Positions 34,016-44,500 of a stretch of 64,000 bases of DNA are shown here, one piece after another. The notes under the pieces were generated by a model. It did no database searches. It was not told where the DNA came from and worked only from the letters and a program-made list of their open reading frames with translations. Positions within the stretch are counted from its first letter, which is position 1, and each line of letters opens with the position of its first letter. The DNA is from Agapetus fuscipes (Eukaryota > Arthropoda > Insecta > Trichoptera > Glossosomatidae): assembly GCA_951799405.1 (NCBI GenBank), contig OX637332.1, forward strand, positions 9,677,001 through 9,741,000. Direction: 5' to 3'. Both the position numbers and the translations under genes were made by a program.

Positions 34016-35523
34016 TCATAAGAGATGTCCTTGAAATCATTTTCTATTGTTTTTAATTGCTGTAATTGGTTATCTGTTAATTTAGTTCTATTTGTAATTT
34101 TACCTAATTCACTAATATTTTTGCTATTTGAATATGTAATTTTACTTATTAAACTCGGTTCTAATTCAAATTTTATCCAAAAATCTATTCCAAAAATTAA
34201 GTCTTGTTGTAAACCTTGTAAAACATAAAAATCTACATGTTTTATTTGATTGTCACATTTTACCTCTAAATTTATTTTACCAAGTATTTTTATATTTTTA
34301 CCATTTGCCAACGAGATACTTTCATGGGTTTTTATAATTTTGTAATTTCTTTGTAAAAAATAATCAAATGTTTTTTCATTGATTGCAGAAATAGATGCAC
34401 CTGAATCTAGTAAACCTGTAAAATTTTTGTTCTCAATATTTACTGTTAAAAATGGTCTTTTATCAAATTGTTTAGCAAAAATGAGTGGTGCAATTTGATA
34501 ATTTTTATTAAAAATTTGAATGAAATTAAGCCAGCTCTTCATTTCTGATTTTTGTGTTTGTACTGAAGGCCGACTATCTACAAGTTTTTTTGAATTACTA
34601 TTGTATGTCGTATTTGTTCTGTTTTGTATATTTATATTTCTGTTCATTTTTGTTTTGTCTGTATAATCACTTTTTTTATTTTTAACAAAACAATATTTTT
34701 GTACATGTCCTGTACGCTTACATGAGTAACAGATTACTGTGTGTTTTTTAAAATTTCCATTTTTTATAAAACAATTTCTTTCCACATGTCCTCTTTTATT
34801 ACAAAAGTAGCATACTATATTATTTGTGAAACTTCTACATTTATTCTGTATGTAATCTAATTTTCTATTTTTAGTCCAACAATCTATTTCATCATGTCCT
34901 AATTTATTACAAAAATTGCATTTTTGCATTACATTTTTCTCTTTTATGTCATTCATTACATTTAAATTCTTACATTCATTAAATTTTATAAATGATTCAA
35001 ACTTGCTACATATTGTAGATAATTCCTCTGTATTTTTAATTTCAGATGTTGTCAGTAAAGTTGCATATTTTTCTGACAATCCATGAATTATTATGTCCAT
35101 AAGTTCCTTATCGTGCATTCTTTTATTTAATAAATTATTTTTTGATTTTACCTTTAAAATATAAACAGATGCATTATCATGACCTTGTACCATATTTAAA
35201 ATTTCTAACTTAAGATTCCTTTGAAAGTCATATTTTTCAAATTGTTGTAAGAATTTGGTTTTAAAAATTTTCCAATCAAATTCACAGTTAATTGCTCTGT
35301 ACCAAGTCAACGGAAAATCTGTTAAAAATATAGGCATACACTCTACCAAATAATCTAATTTTAATTTGTAGACTTTGGCTAATTCTTCTAACCTTATTAT
35401 AAATTCATTTGGTTCACTTTCACCATTAAAAGATATTTTTAATTTGAGAGGATCAAAATTTATGGACTCCATTGTGTTACTTTCTAAATCCTTTTTATTA
35501 TTTATTTTTTTAGATTTCGTCAT
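34000..35523 (-). CDS. Gag-protease polyprotein of the gypsy-type element, 507 aa
   Basis: Uninterrupted frame. Residues about 30-190 hold the Gag fold (WYRAINCEFDWKIFKTKF resembles the retrotransposon-gag signature). Three perfect CX2CX4HX4C zinc knuckles follow at C202-C215, C238-C251 and C265-C278, expected to bind RNA. An aspartic protease is centred on LLDSGAS (D373) with FGIDFW at 444-449 as its C-terminal landmark. The last 25 residues (KLTDNQLQQL) look like the start of a reverse transcriptase that then ends at a stop. The start is the first ATG in the frame, about 460 bp from the 5' LTR. An intact Gag without polymerase could still package RNA; that role is inferred. Confidence 0.88.
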   Translation of the reverse strand: MTKSKKINNKKDLESNTMESINFDPLKLKISFNGESEPNEFIIRLEELAKVYKLKLDYLVECMPIFLTDFPLTWYRAINCEFDWKIFKTKFLQQFEKYDFQRNLKLEILNMVQGHDNASVYILKVKSKNNLLNKRMHDKELMDIIIHGLSEKYATLLTTSEIKNTEELSTICSKFESFIKFNECKNLNVMNDIKEKNVMQKCNFCNKLGHDEIDCWTKNRKLDYIQNKCRSFTNNIVCYFCNKRGHVERNCFIKNGNFKKHTVICYSCKRTGHVQKYCFVKNKKSDYTDKTKMNRNINIQNRTNTTYNSNSKKLVDSRPSVQTQKSEMKSWLNFIQIFNKNYQIAPLIFAKQFDKRPFLTVNIENKNFTGLLDSGASISAINEKTFDYFLQRNYKIIKTHESISLANGKNIKILGKINLEVKCDNQIKHVDFYVLQGLQQDLIFGIDFWIKFELEPSLISKITYSNSKNISELGKITNRTKLTDNQLQQLKTIENDFKDISYEIIEQ

Positions 35524-35969
35524 TTGCTGTATATTTTCAATTTATGCAATTAAAAAAATCAATTCATTGAAAAAAAATTTTTTATACAAATTAAATATAG
35601 CACCATCTATATATATTAATCTAAACTGATTTGAAACAAACTGGTTCATATCCATTCTTCATTCTCCCGCGACGATCGATTTTTTGAATTTCCATTCTTC
35701 TGAACGTAATGTAGGTAGTTTGAATTCTCTCACCTTCAATATTTTCAAACAGCGTTTCAAATCTTGTAATTTCTTGTTGTTAATTGTATAAGTCGATGTC
35801 TTCACTAGCTTTTAAACGTGTTGATGCTTTCACAACCATAAATCTGTCCAATTTTAATCATTTCATATATTGTATTGTTTTCAATGTCATTTGTTGAAAT
35901 TGACTGTCATTTGTTTTTGTTTGTGAAAAATTTTCTTCATAGGAATTTCATGTACAGATTTTTTCTTTT

Positions 35970-35982
35970 ACGTTGGGCGCCA
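35970..35982 (-). other. tRNA primer-binding site
   Basis: The minus strand reads TGGCGCCCAACGT three bases inside the 5' LTR. TGGCGCC matches tRNAs ending GGCGCCA. Confidence 0.75.
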
Positions 35983-35985
35983 AAA

Positions 35986-36247
35986 TGTGAGGGTTTTTCT
36001 TCTGTCCTGCTGATTGACACAATTAATAATATAACATACACACTTTAATATGTTTACTTTTATTTCTTTCACAATGTATACACAATTAACTACAGCACAA
36101 TAATATTCTTTATTCTTAATTACACAGGCTTGTGGCTATCCCGCCAGGCAAGCTTTTTCTCTCTTTCTGCCTTCCTTTGTTTTCCTTTTCATTCAAATTC
36201 AAATCTCATGTTCCATTTTACCTAACAAACAAATCCATCTCGTTACA
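35986..36247 (-). repeat. 5' LTR of the gypsy-type element
   Basis: Partner of 32560-32821, with a few substitutions and small indels that balance out (both 262 bp). Confidence 0.92.
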
Positions 36248-36284
36248 TTAGCTTATATCTTTTATAATTTGTTGTATTAGATTT

Positions 36285-36512
36285 TTTGTTTCTTGAGTAA
36301 TAGGTCGGTATGATGCTGACCCCCAAGCTTCAAAAGCCTAGTTAACTTTTGCCAATGCCCTCCCGGTTTTAGAGAGAGCCGCTAGGATTTGCGAGGTTTT
36401 TATTTTATAAGTACACATGCGGCATGTGAAAGCGCGTAGGTACACATATCTTCATATGGGCAATAAAAGCCTTAAATGTCAATATATTTTTGCAATTTAT
36501 ATAATAGATTAA
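36285..36512 (+). repeat. R1 repeat, diverged
   Basis: 'cttgagtaataggtcggtat', 'acacatgcggcatgtgaaag' and 'atttttgcaatttatata'. With the LTR element removed it follows the LINE end at 32.4 kb by about 85 bp. Confidence 0.7.
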
Positions 36513-36734
36513 AGTTATAGAATAAAAGCTAAACCATTTTTTTAGTTTAAAAAGAAAATGCTTTAACATAATATTCTTTTTTTGTAAAATGTGTTTGCCT
36601 TTACCCAGTGCACGCTCTTAGTTTCTATGATCAATGTGTTTTGTATGTGACAAGGACTAACTGCAAGTCTGTATAACTTGTCGGAAGTCTATATAAGCCA
36701 GCGATGTTTATTTTTGCTTTTTGCGGAAGCAGTG

Positions 36735-36790
36735 TGCCTATGTCTGTAGCCGAGTGGTACGGTGCTTGGCTGAACTCGTATCTGACGACA
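36735..36790 (+). repeat. tRNA-like fragment
   Basis: 'tgtagccgagtggtacggtg' resembles an A-box arm of a Ser/Leu-type tRNA or a SINE head; no B box follows in the right place. Confidence 0.3.
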
Positions 36791-36799
36791 TCTGATATC

Positions 36800-36955
36800 C
36801 ATAATCTAAGTTGCAAATATACATTAACGTTTAGGTTTCGCATTAAATGCACGTGTACATGTAAGCACGTGTAATGCATGTGTACTGACGTGAACAGAAA
36901 TTCTGCGACTATTCTCTAAAAAAGGGGTGATATTGGTAAAAGTAAACTGTTTTCT
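36800..36955 (-). repeat. R1 repeat, diverged
   Basis: 'ataatctaagttgcaaatat' to 'ggggtgatattggtaaaag'. Confidence 0.65.
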
Positions 36956-36999
36956 GGGACTTCAGCTTCATTCGGCATTCATAAGCCGTTGATAAATTG

Positions 37000-37191
37000 A
37001 ACTATAGTCTCAGTCATTGGTAGAATGCTTGCGTTTAATGTCAGAAGTCTATGGTTCAATCCCCACGAAGGGTATCAGAAATGATTTGCCGTTTTGGTGT
37101 GTTTTCATACCCAAAATCAAAATGCCAGCTTACCTGTAAAAATAACGCGGGAAGAAGTTATACTAAATGTGTAGCTTAGTTGCGTTTTTTT
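37000..37191 (+). mobile_element. SINE family A with internal deletion
   Basis: Head (cagtcattggtagaatgctt, ggttcaatcccc) and 3' end (aagaagttatacta, tagcttagttgcgtttttt) are present, but about 110 bp of the body, including the palindrome, is lost. Confidence 0.75.
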
Positions 37192-37597
37192 GCATTTCGT
37201 CTTGGTATATAATTCGCTGGAGGTCTTAGAAAGGACCTCCAGTCCTTACATAAAATATTTGTAGCTTCTTATTCAAGTACCCATCAAATGTGAGCATTGT
37301 ACTTTCGACTCCGCTTTTAGTCATACCATACTACGTATTTGAATTCTCTACATAATTGGACAATCGAAAAAGATAAAAAAGATAACGCGTTTTATCTGAG
37401 AAAAATACATATTTAAGTGCGATACCTGTGTACATAAAATATCGAAGTGAAGTATAACGCAAGACAACATTATCGAACCAAAAAAGGCATGAAAATTATT
37501 CGCGACAGGCGTATCTTTATTGCAATTTACTAAATCAGCGTGTATGATTGTGTTTAAATCAATAATATCAATAAATAGTCATCAATCATGTATCTAT

Positions 37598-37772
37598 ATT
37601 CTATGTTGCAAAGATGTATAGACATTTAAAAGGCTCATATTTGATGCGCCCCCACACCCAGGCACATGTTAGTTCGCGCTTACACGTGCTGCATGTGTAC
37701 ATACAAAATAAACCAAACGTAACATGAACATAATCTTTGAATTTCCTGCCGGCTTTCCCTGAAACTGTGATC
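37598..37772 (-). repeat. R1 repeat, diverged
   Basis: 'ctatgttgcaaagatgtata', 'gttcgcgcttacacgtgctg' and 'gccggctttccctgaaac'. Confidence 0.65.
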
Positions 37773-37827
37773 TAATATGTAGATTAAATGTTAATAATTT
37801 TTAAACTTTGTTAAAAAATTGACAATC

Positions 37828-37915
37828 TTTGAGGGTTCTCGAGGTGTAATTCACACAAAAACAGCGCTCACCAAATAAATCATCCTAATGTTAATATTAT
37901 TATTATTCTGTTTTT
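37828..37915 (+). mobile_element. SINE family B, 3' fragment with ATT tail
   Basis: 'cacaaaaacagcgctcacca' then 'aataaatcatcctaatg' and attattattatt. Same truncated form as at 14.66 kb. Confidence 0.65.
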
Positions 37916-37999
37916 AATTGTGGCAATGCAGGGACTTCACATTTTGTACTTGTTTAATTACAATTATATTAGTAAAACCTGCAACATTTTTAAACACGT

Positions 38000-38810
38000 A
38001 GTTATTTTGCAAAACTATTAGAAAGGCGCGGTCGCCGCAACACACATTGTTACATACGTTTCAAATTCATTCATTCTTTTATCGCTGGATCTTTCATGCT
38101 CTATCCATCTGCAGAGAATAATAATTAACAGAGCCGCGACTACGTGTAATGAAAGCGCCTTAATTATTTAAAGTAAATTAGCATTTAGCGTAGGAAGCGT
38201 CCGTGCTCAGAGTCGCTATCACCTGAATGTGTTTAATCTTGAAAGTGCTAAATTTTCAATCAGCGATTCAACATTAAAGGCTTCGTAAAACAGCAAGCGT
38301 TTGAACGCGCGTCAAGGCGTTAAAACGTCGCCGTATTGTGTTGCGTTGTAGCGCGTCTCGGTGTTGTACTGAACATTATCTACACGTCCTATCAACTGCG
38401 AACGGACCTCACTAGGAAGCGGCGCATTAACGTGGCGTCCGGACGTCGCGTTGTATTTTATTACAAAATTTTCGTTATTTTATGTCAAAAGTGAAAATGT
38501 TTACGGCGAAATAAATTGAATGTTTTCGAAAATACCAGTGCTTGTATACAACGAACAGTGTTTAAAAATATGTATCCAAAAAGACAGGATTTCGCTAGAT
38601 AATGCGTAAAGCAGCAAGAACTCATCTTAATCTGAGTCGTTGGACATTGTGCCCAGTGACGACGACTGAATAGCGCCAAAGACGTTCAAATTTAACCTAC
38701 AGCTACGTGACGTTTGGCACTTTAGCGCCTTGACGTGCGTTAAAAACGCTTCCTGTTTGACGAAGTTTTGATTATGTTCTGGATTCTTCACGGTCTGAGC
38801 GAGGTAAGTT
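38000..38810 (+). promoter_or_regulatory. CpG-richer island with splice-donor-like end
   Basis: About 800 bp clearly richer in CG dinucleotides than its surroundings (for example gaacgcgcgtcaaggcg, ggcgtccggacgtcgcg), without any of the repeat families. It ends in gcgag|gtaagt near 38802, a strong donor. One reading is a promoter with a 5' untranslated exon, perhaps for MICAL 22 kb downstream. Another is a DNA transposon, since 'gcgttaaaacg' and 'gcgttaaaaacg' occur at both sides. Confidence 0.3.
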
Positions 38811-41154
38811 TCGCATTATTTAGCGGGATACTGTCGGAAAAGCTGCATTAAATTTTGTGTAAAATATTTTACAAAGAATCCCCGATATTGCGATGCCGAA
38901 TTTTTGACGAGTATCTTCCATCTTTGACTTTGAACAGTCTGTTTTTCGTCTTTGATTGAATTTTGGAATTAAAGTTTTTTGTAATGTTGATAATTAAAAA
39001 GTGTCATTTAACCGTTGACTGCAGAACTTTCTTATTATCGACGTTACGTTTTTTCCATAATCTTCCTCAGGAGACACCCTTATTCTAAGGTGAGCAAGGT
39101 AGACTGAGTAAACTAAGGAGACTGTAACTGTACATCAGTGATCATTACGCGAGGGGTGGTCAGAGCCTCTACAGAATTTCCTCTGTCGTCGAAAACAATT
39201 ACGTTTTCCAGTAAACGATTTGTCAGTTAATTAATATCTGTTTCAAGTATTTTTACTCGTACTCGTATTTGACTATAATTAATGTTTTTTTTTTCACTTC
39301 GTTTCTAGAAAGTTAAACATAGATTGTAAATAAATCATCTTAAGTATTATTTTTATCACGTCTGATGCGCCAAAAATCGTGACCAATCTAAAAACAGTAC
39401 ATTTTATTATAAATTTGATATCATAGTTTTAAGCGACATTTCATTGAGTTTGTATTTTAATCCTTCTTCTTATTTGCATCATGAACCGGTTTAATGCATT
39501 GTGAGATGATAAATTGTTATGAATCTTACGTGGGCAGACTTGTCATAGCTGTTTATAGTCAAATTAGTCATAGAAAAGTCTCCGTGAATATTTTATAATT
39601 ATTTTTGGCAACACAACATCACTCACACACAATTACATTGCCAAAATTGTTTTTTTACTTTCTTACGTCTTTTTTGTACTTATGCACAATTTTGGTAGCA
39701 TGATTTTAAAGGAATTTAATAGTGTAGAAACATTGTAATGGTGTTTAGGTAGCCTCTTATTTTATGTTTAAAGAAATACAATTCCCTTCTATTGGTAGGT
39801 TGTTTTTATCTCTTTTCTACCCTACTTAATTCTTAGCTCATGGAAGTATTTTCCGATCAAACTGGTTGTTGAATACATAATGTACACCTGTAAATAAATT
39901 GAATGTCATTCGAACAGGGAAAGGCGACAAAAAGTTCAATTTTCTTCAATTGCTCTGGCATTGCTATAATATAATATACGGGTGATAAATCACTCGACTC
40001 TAGCAAAAGGTATCGATTTCTTTTGAAGAGTAGGGAATCCAGTCCAACTGGAAAAGTCTACCGTTGCTTTCCATTTTTATGAGATTTTTTTTAATTTTCT
40101 AACAAACTTAACTCGTTCGATTACTTGTATTGAATTTATGATATAGGTTAGTAGGTTATTAATAAAAATTGTTCAGTAGTTATTAAATTAATATCATATA
40201 AAGTATTGGGATTTTTAAAATGCAACTTAAAACACTGATGCATTACAAACTATTAAAAGACCTAGTAAAACTTCATCTGGTCTCAAAATACTCGTAGTAC
40301 GTGTATGAATCTGATTTCAGTTAACGTCACATACTTGCCTGACGCTTAATTTCAGGCTATCATCAAAAAAATCTTTGTTATACAAAAGTTATTGGTTTTA
40401 ATCAAGAAAATTGATTTCATAAAATAAATTTAGAGATCGTTCACTTAGTATTCACGTATCACTAGCAAGTATTTTTAATATAAAATGCCCATATTTTTGT
40501 TTATTGTGATATCATGATATCGTGTATAATTATTGTCTATTAAATTATTATTCTTATTTTTTAAATAATTTATAATGCAGCCAATGGCATACACCATTAG
40601 GATATTAAGAAACCTTTTCTGAAATCTGAACGATATTTTGAAGTCGTCCAGAGATCAAGCCTTTTATAAAATCACATCTTATTGAAGATAATATGTGAGA
40701 ATAGTTGTGATTGTGAAATGCAAAAAGATACTTACAGAGTATTGAATCTGTCATGTAGAGAAGCGACGACTGTTCATACACGACTTTCGTTTTACCTTTA
40801 AAGGCGTGTCAACACTCAGGTATCATTTTCTCTTATTTTATTGAACGGCTGCACCGATTGTGAGTCTCTTATTATATTTTTTTTATTTAGTCATTGCTGT
40901 TAATAGTACAAGATTTTCCAAGTTTTTTTCTGATGATAATGAAATTTTTGCTTTTAATTTATGTAACCAAAAGACGGAAAATCATTGTAATATTTGGTGT
41001 ATTAGACTCGTGGACTGTACTCCTTGCAAAAAGTACGTAATAAAAGTAAAAAAAATTGTGACTAATACGCTGTTTAACATACATATATCAATCACACTCC
41101 GAAAAATGATACACCTATGCAAAAAAGCGAAAAATTATCCAAATATATATATAA
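38811..41154. other. Long unannotated stretch
   Basis: AT-rich with no gene or named repeat. TACTCGTA octamers at 39254, 39260 (overlapping) and 40289. Confidence 0.4.
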
Positions 41155-41290
41155 CGTCATCCCTGTTTCAGCGAAAGGCGAAAGGTAAAATTCCATAGTT
41201 TATGTTCTTTTGTAGTTCATGTTTCCTAAGTACACCTGCAACGTATCTAAGAACGCACATACAAGCGCTTGAAAGTATGTACATACATGT
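41155..41290 (+). repeat. R1 repeat, strongly diverged
   Basis: 'cgtcatccctgtttcagcg', 'ctaagtacacctgcaacgta' and 'cgcacatacaagcgcttg' match the middle of the family loosely. Confidence 0.45.
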
Positions 41291-41715
41291 CATCTACTTA
41301 GAAAATACTTACGTAGCTAGTTTTCCATAGTAAAAATCAAATTAAGACCAGAACGATGAAAGTACTTTTGTATTTTTTCATTTCTATTCGAGAACTGCAT
41401 TGCGTTTCATTGCTCTACCACGCTTGCAGACGATTGTACAGTATAGAATACCTCGTGAACGTGTCACATCCATCAAACGTGTCTCGGAACCGCCATTGAT
41501 CGGTCAAGGTCAGCCTCGTATAATATGAGTCGTCGCTATGACAACACGTTTGTTTACACGTCACACTTTCATGTCGGGGAAAAATCCATCGACAACTTTT
41601 CCACAATTCTTCATTTTCTCCATTAACTTGAAATGTTTGTGCCTCTATTCCTGTTTATGATGACATGGAAAGGCACTTAATACTTTTAGAGTTGATTGAG
41701 ATTATGGTCGTATGA

Positions 41716-41790
41716 CCATATCGCCACCTCAAAGGTAAAAACGGAATAAGTGCTGGCTGACTGATTTGAGAAATCGTGGATAAAACTTTT
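41716..41790 (-). repeat. Unnamed repeat, copy related to 53.65 kb
   Basis: The reverse complement reads 'tatccacgatttctcaaatc', then 'gcacttattc-gttttacc', also present at 53653-53710. Confidence 0.55.
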
Positions 41791-41821
41791 TATTGGGAGT
41801 AACTTCTCGTAGTAAGTGAAC

Positions 41822-42128
41822 TAATTATAAATAATGATAAAAGAAAAACAGCTTTGTTTTCGATTACGTGAGTATTTATTTTTATATACCACAACCGGTT
41901 TCGCAAACATCCGTTTGCATCGTCAGGTGGATCAATTACAAATGGAATATCTTTGTTTCGCGCCTCCAATTGATCCACCTGACGATGCAAACGGATGTTT
42001 GCGAAACCGGTTGTGGTATATAAAAATAAATATTCACATAATCGAAAACAAAGCTGTTTTTCTTTTATCATTAATGATGAACGATTACAAAGTTAATGCC
42101 TCTACAATCAATAATAATTATAAATAAT
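41822..42128. mobile_element. Foldback (inverted-repeat) element, 104-bp arms, 14-bp flanking duplication
   Basis: Arms at 41834-41937 and 41968-42071 are inverted copies with about two mismatches around a 30-bp loop. The 14-bp sequence taattataaataat flanks the unit at 41822-41835 and 42115-42128, consistent with a target duplication. Each arm contains CTGACGA, a GCAAAC/GTTTGC hairpin with GGAT loop, GAAAC and CGGTTGTGG. The inverted arrangement and ribozyme-like core recall Penelope-like element termini; this is an inference. Confidence 0.75.
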
Positions 42129-42187
42129 TTCTCATGAAAAAGTTCAAAGCTACAGGATTTCGTTATATTTTTAAGGGTATTTCTGGT

Positions 42188-42365
42188 AACACAGTGAAAG
42201 TCCATTGTATTTTTTATTATAAATTAAATAGGAAAATCTAAGTTTCAAAAAGGTGACAATTATGGTCCTGAACATGCCTAATTAGGCGAAAACGTTCGAG
42301 CAAAAAATAAATAAAAGTAAATTAAAACTTTGTTTTCCCATTGAATTTATAATTCACACTGTTTT
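42188..42365 (+). repeat. Repeat with hammerhead-core-like motif
   Basis: 'cctgaacatgcctaattagg' followed by cgaaaacgttcgag. The flank 'cacagtgaaagtccattgta' resembles that of the 46.9-kb foldback (cacagtgaaaattcattata), and an inverted acagtgtgaat lies at the other end. Confidence 0.5.
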
Positions 42366-42635
42366 AGTGTTTTCTCTCTTAGAAAATAAGAACAAGTGTA
42401 CATTTATGTAAGAAACTCGTGCTAGTTTCATGTGTCACTTATTCAGTTTTTCCTTTAAATTGTCGATAAGCTGCTCTAGTATATGAAGTGTCTTGATCCC
42501 ATTTGCGATAAGTCTACATCAACAAAATGTTTGTTCACCGAAGATTCTCATTTAATATCTATTTCATTCAATACCATGAGGCGATAAGGGGCGATAGTTC
42601 CATGAAACGCATAAGCAGGGCTTATCTGTTGACAC

Positions 42636-43080
42636 TAAGGATGGGTCGAAATTCGTTTCACATTCGGTTTAGCCGGATTTCGGCAGCTTTAACCGAACTT
42701 CGGAATTCGACAGAATTTCGGTTCAAATGCCGAAAATTCGGTGTAAGATAAACTAAAATAAAATACCTACCTGCACCATTTTGACTGTTATAATTGGATG
42801 TCATAGTATCTTTAATAACTGTAAAAAAATTAGGCCTCATATCATCTCATTCGTGGTCTTTTATTTTAGTAGGAACAAGTGAACATTTACCTTGCAATTT
42901 GATAAAAATTAACTATTCTTCTACTCTGTTACATATATATGAAATTGAAACAAAACTGAAATAAAGTTAGTATTATTCTAACAAATAACAGTAACTAGAA
43001 ACCATAATGCGTAACTTTTTTTACATTTTATTACCGAACCGAATCCGTATTCGGTTCAATCCAAATTTGGCCCATCCTTA
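42636..43080. mobile_element. hAT-like MITE, 445 bp
   Basis: The ends are exact inverted repeats TAAGGATGGG / CCCATCCTTA, and the sub-terminal regions are rich in CGAA/TTCGG on both sides. The flanks GTTGACAC and ATTTACAC agree at 6 of 8 positions, as expected for an old 8-bp duplication. No transposase. Confidence 0.55.
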
Positions 43081-43427
43081 ATTTACACATAAAAGGGCAA
43101 TGAGCGAAAAAAGGTTGGGATACACTGTTTTAGAATGTTACCATTAAAATAAAATCAACCATTTTCTCTTCGAGAGTACGAATAAAGTTATTTTATATAC
43201 ATTACAGTTTTCTCACATTCGCTGGATATACTATGTACATATGTTGCTGCTACTAAAATAAAAGTTATGACTTATCATTCTCGTCTTGCTTTAGTTTTTG
43301 ATTTATCTGATAGAAAACACCTTTATTGTTAATAACATCTCTGCTCATATTCTTTATGATGCCATAAACTTTTTTGATGTTAGAAAATTTTAATGCCCAG
43401 CAGTCACGGTGTTTTCCTAGACGATGG

Positions 43428-43655
43428 AATATAATCTATCATCTGAGCTGCAGAGATGTGTTAACATTTTAGACTTACACTCTATGCATGCACACAAGTA
43501 AGCATGTGTATATTTACGGATACACATTCAGCATATTTACACAAGAAAACCGTAAATCAACATAAACCTTCAATCCTTGCAAGTCTCTTGGAATACGGAT
43601 GAAATTGTAAAAATGCACCATTTTATACTGCATTGATGGTCAGCTTCATGAAAAA
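43428..43655 (-). repeat. R1 repeat, diverged
   Basis: 'taatctatcatctgagctgc', 'tgcatgcacacaagtaagc' and 'attgatggtcagcttcatg'. Confidence 0.6.
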
Positions 43656-43658
43656 AAT

Positions 43659-43982
43659 GCAACTATTCTACAAATACAAACAGTGTAACTTCTTGCCACG
43701 TAACCCCGAATAAGTCACATCTTGCAAGTGGAATCTATTTAGTTAAAGGTAAGGGGGCCGGCCTTACGCCAACCACTTCAGTGTAAATGGGGGCTTTCCA
43801 GCACTCGAAGGGGCTGGTACTCATTTCATGTGATGGCTGAGTAAACCTTGTACCGGTTTTTTATTTTGTGTTTAAAATAAACACCTAAACGATAAATCAT
43901 TTCTGACACCTTCGATGGGATTCGAATCCAAGTTGTCGGCGTGGAATGCAAGCACTCTACCAACTGAGCTATCGATCGGACT
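43659..43982 (-). mobile_element. SINE family A, full-length copy
   Basis: Minus-strand A box TAGCTCAGTTGG and B box GGATTCGAATCC; body with ggccggcc and the damaged palindrome. It directly abuts the preceding R1 copy. Confidence 0.85.
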
Positions 43983-44500
43983 ATTATGTAAGGAGCAGCA
44001 TTACAGCCATTGTGGACCTAGGTATTATAGGGCAATCATTTGTATAGGTATCCGGTCGATAGGTTGATGATGATTGGTTGCTCGACCCCGCGTCAGAAAT
44101 TGATATAAAGTACCCCAAGTGAAAAAAACTATATGCTCTACCTCAACCGTAGCGTTACTAAAAATGAGCGGAAACTGAAACGCTCATCTGAAGCGCTGTT
44201 TTGGTTACAATATATTTTTTTATAAACAATGTAGTTGATTGTAAACTTTGATGCTTGGGGCACAGAATGCTCTGGGCGTGGCGCATCGCCCGGCGGTAGG
44301 TAAGCTGGTTTGGGAGTGCGGATCTCCGTGTTGCGTTGACTGCCCGTCTATTTATATTTTTCACACTAATTGCGCTAGTATTCTGTTTCTGTTGACGTCA
44401 TGGCTTAGATGAGCAAAAGCGAAACTTTTTTGATTAGTCCGACCGTTGTGTTTGTGTTTGTGGCTGCTTTTTCCTGACGCGTCCCTTTTCACTTAGCCAC

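Larger units (their letters stand above)
32560..36247 (-). mobile_element. Ty3/gypsy-type LTR retrotransposon, pol-deleted, 3.7 kb
   Basis: Two 262-bp LTRs flank a minus-strand coding region. The LTRs start TG and end CA, and the host duplication TTAG lies at 32556-32559 and 36248-36251. The order on the minus strand is 5' LTR, PBS, gag-protease (34000-35523), end of integrase (33467-34015), about 640 bp non-coding, polypurine tract, 3' LTR. RT, RNase H and most of integrase are missing, so the element depends on proteins from elsewhere. The LTRs differ at only a few positions, which suggests fairly recent insertion. Confidence 0.9.

Noticed and set aside
41979..42024. Active hammerhead ribozyme
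   Set aside because: CTGACGA, hairpin and GAAAC are present, but there is one extra base before stem II and no pairing partner for stem I around the putative cleavage site, so only resemblance is claimed.
41790..42127. Two mirror-image open frames of 93 and 97 codons on opposite strands
   Set aside because: They share nearly the same protein because the DNA is an inverted repeat; neither resembles a known family.
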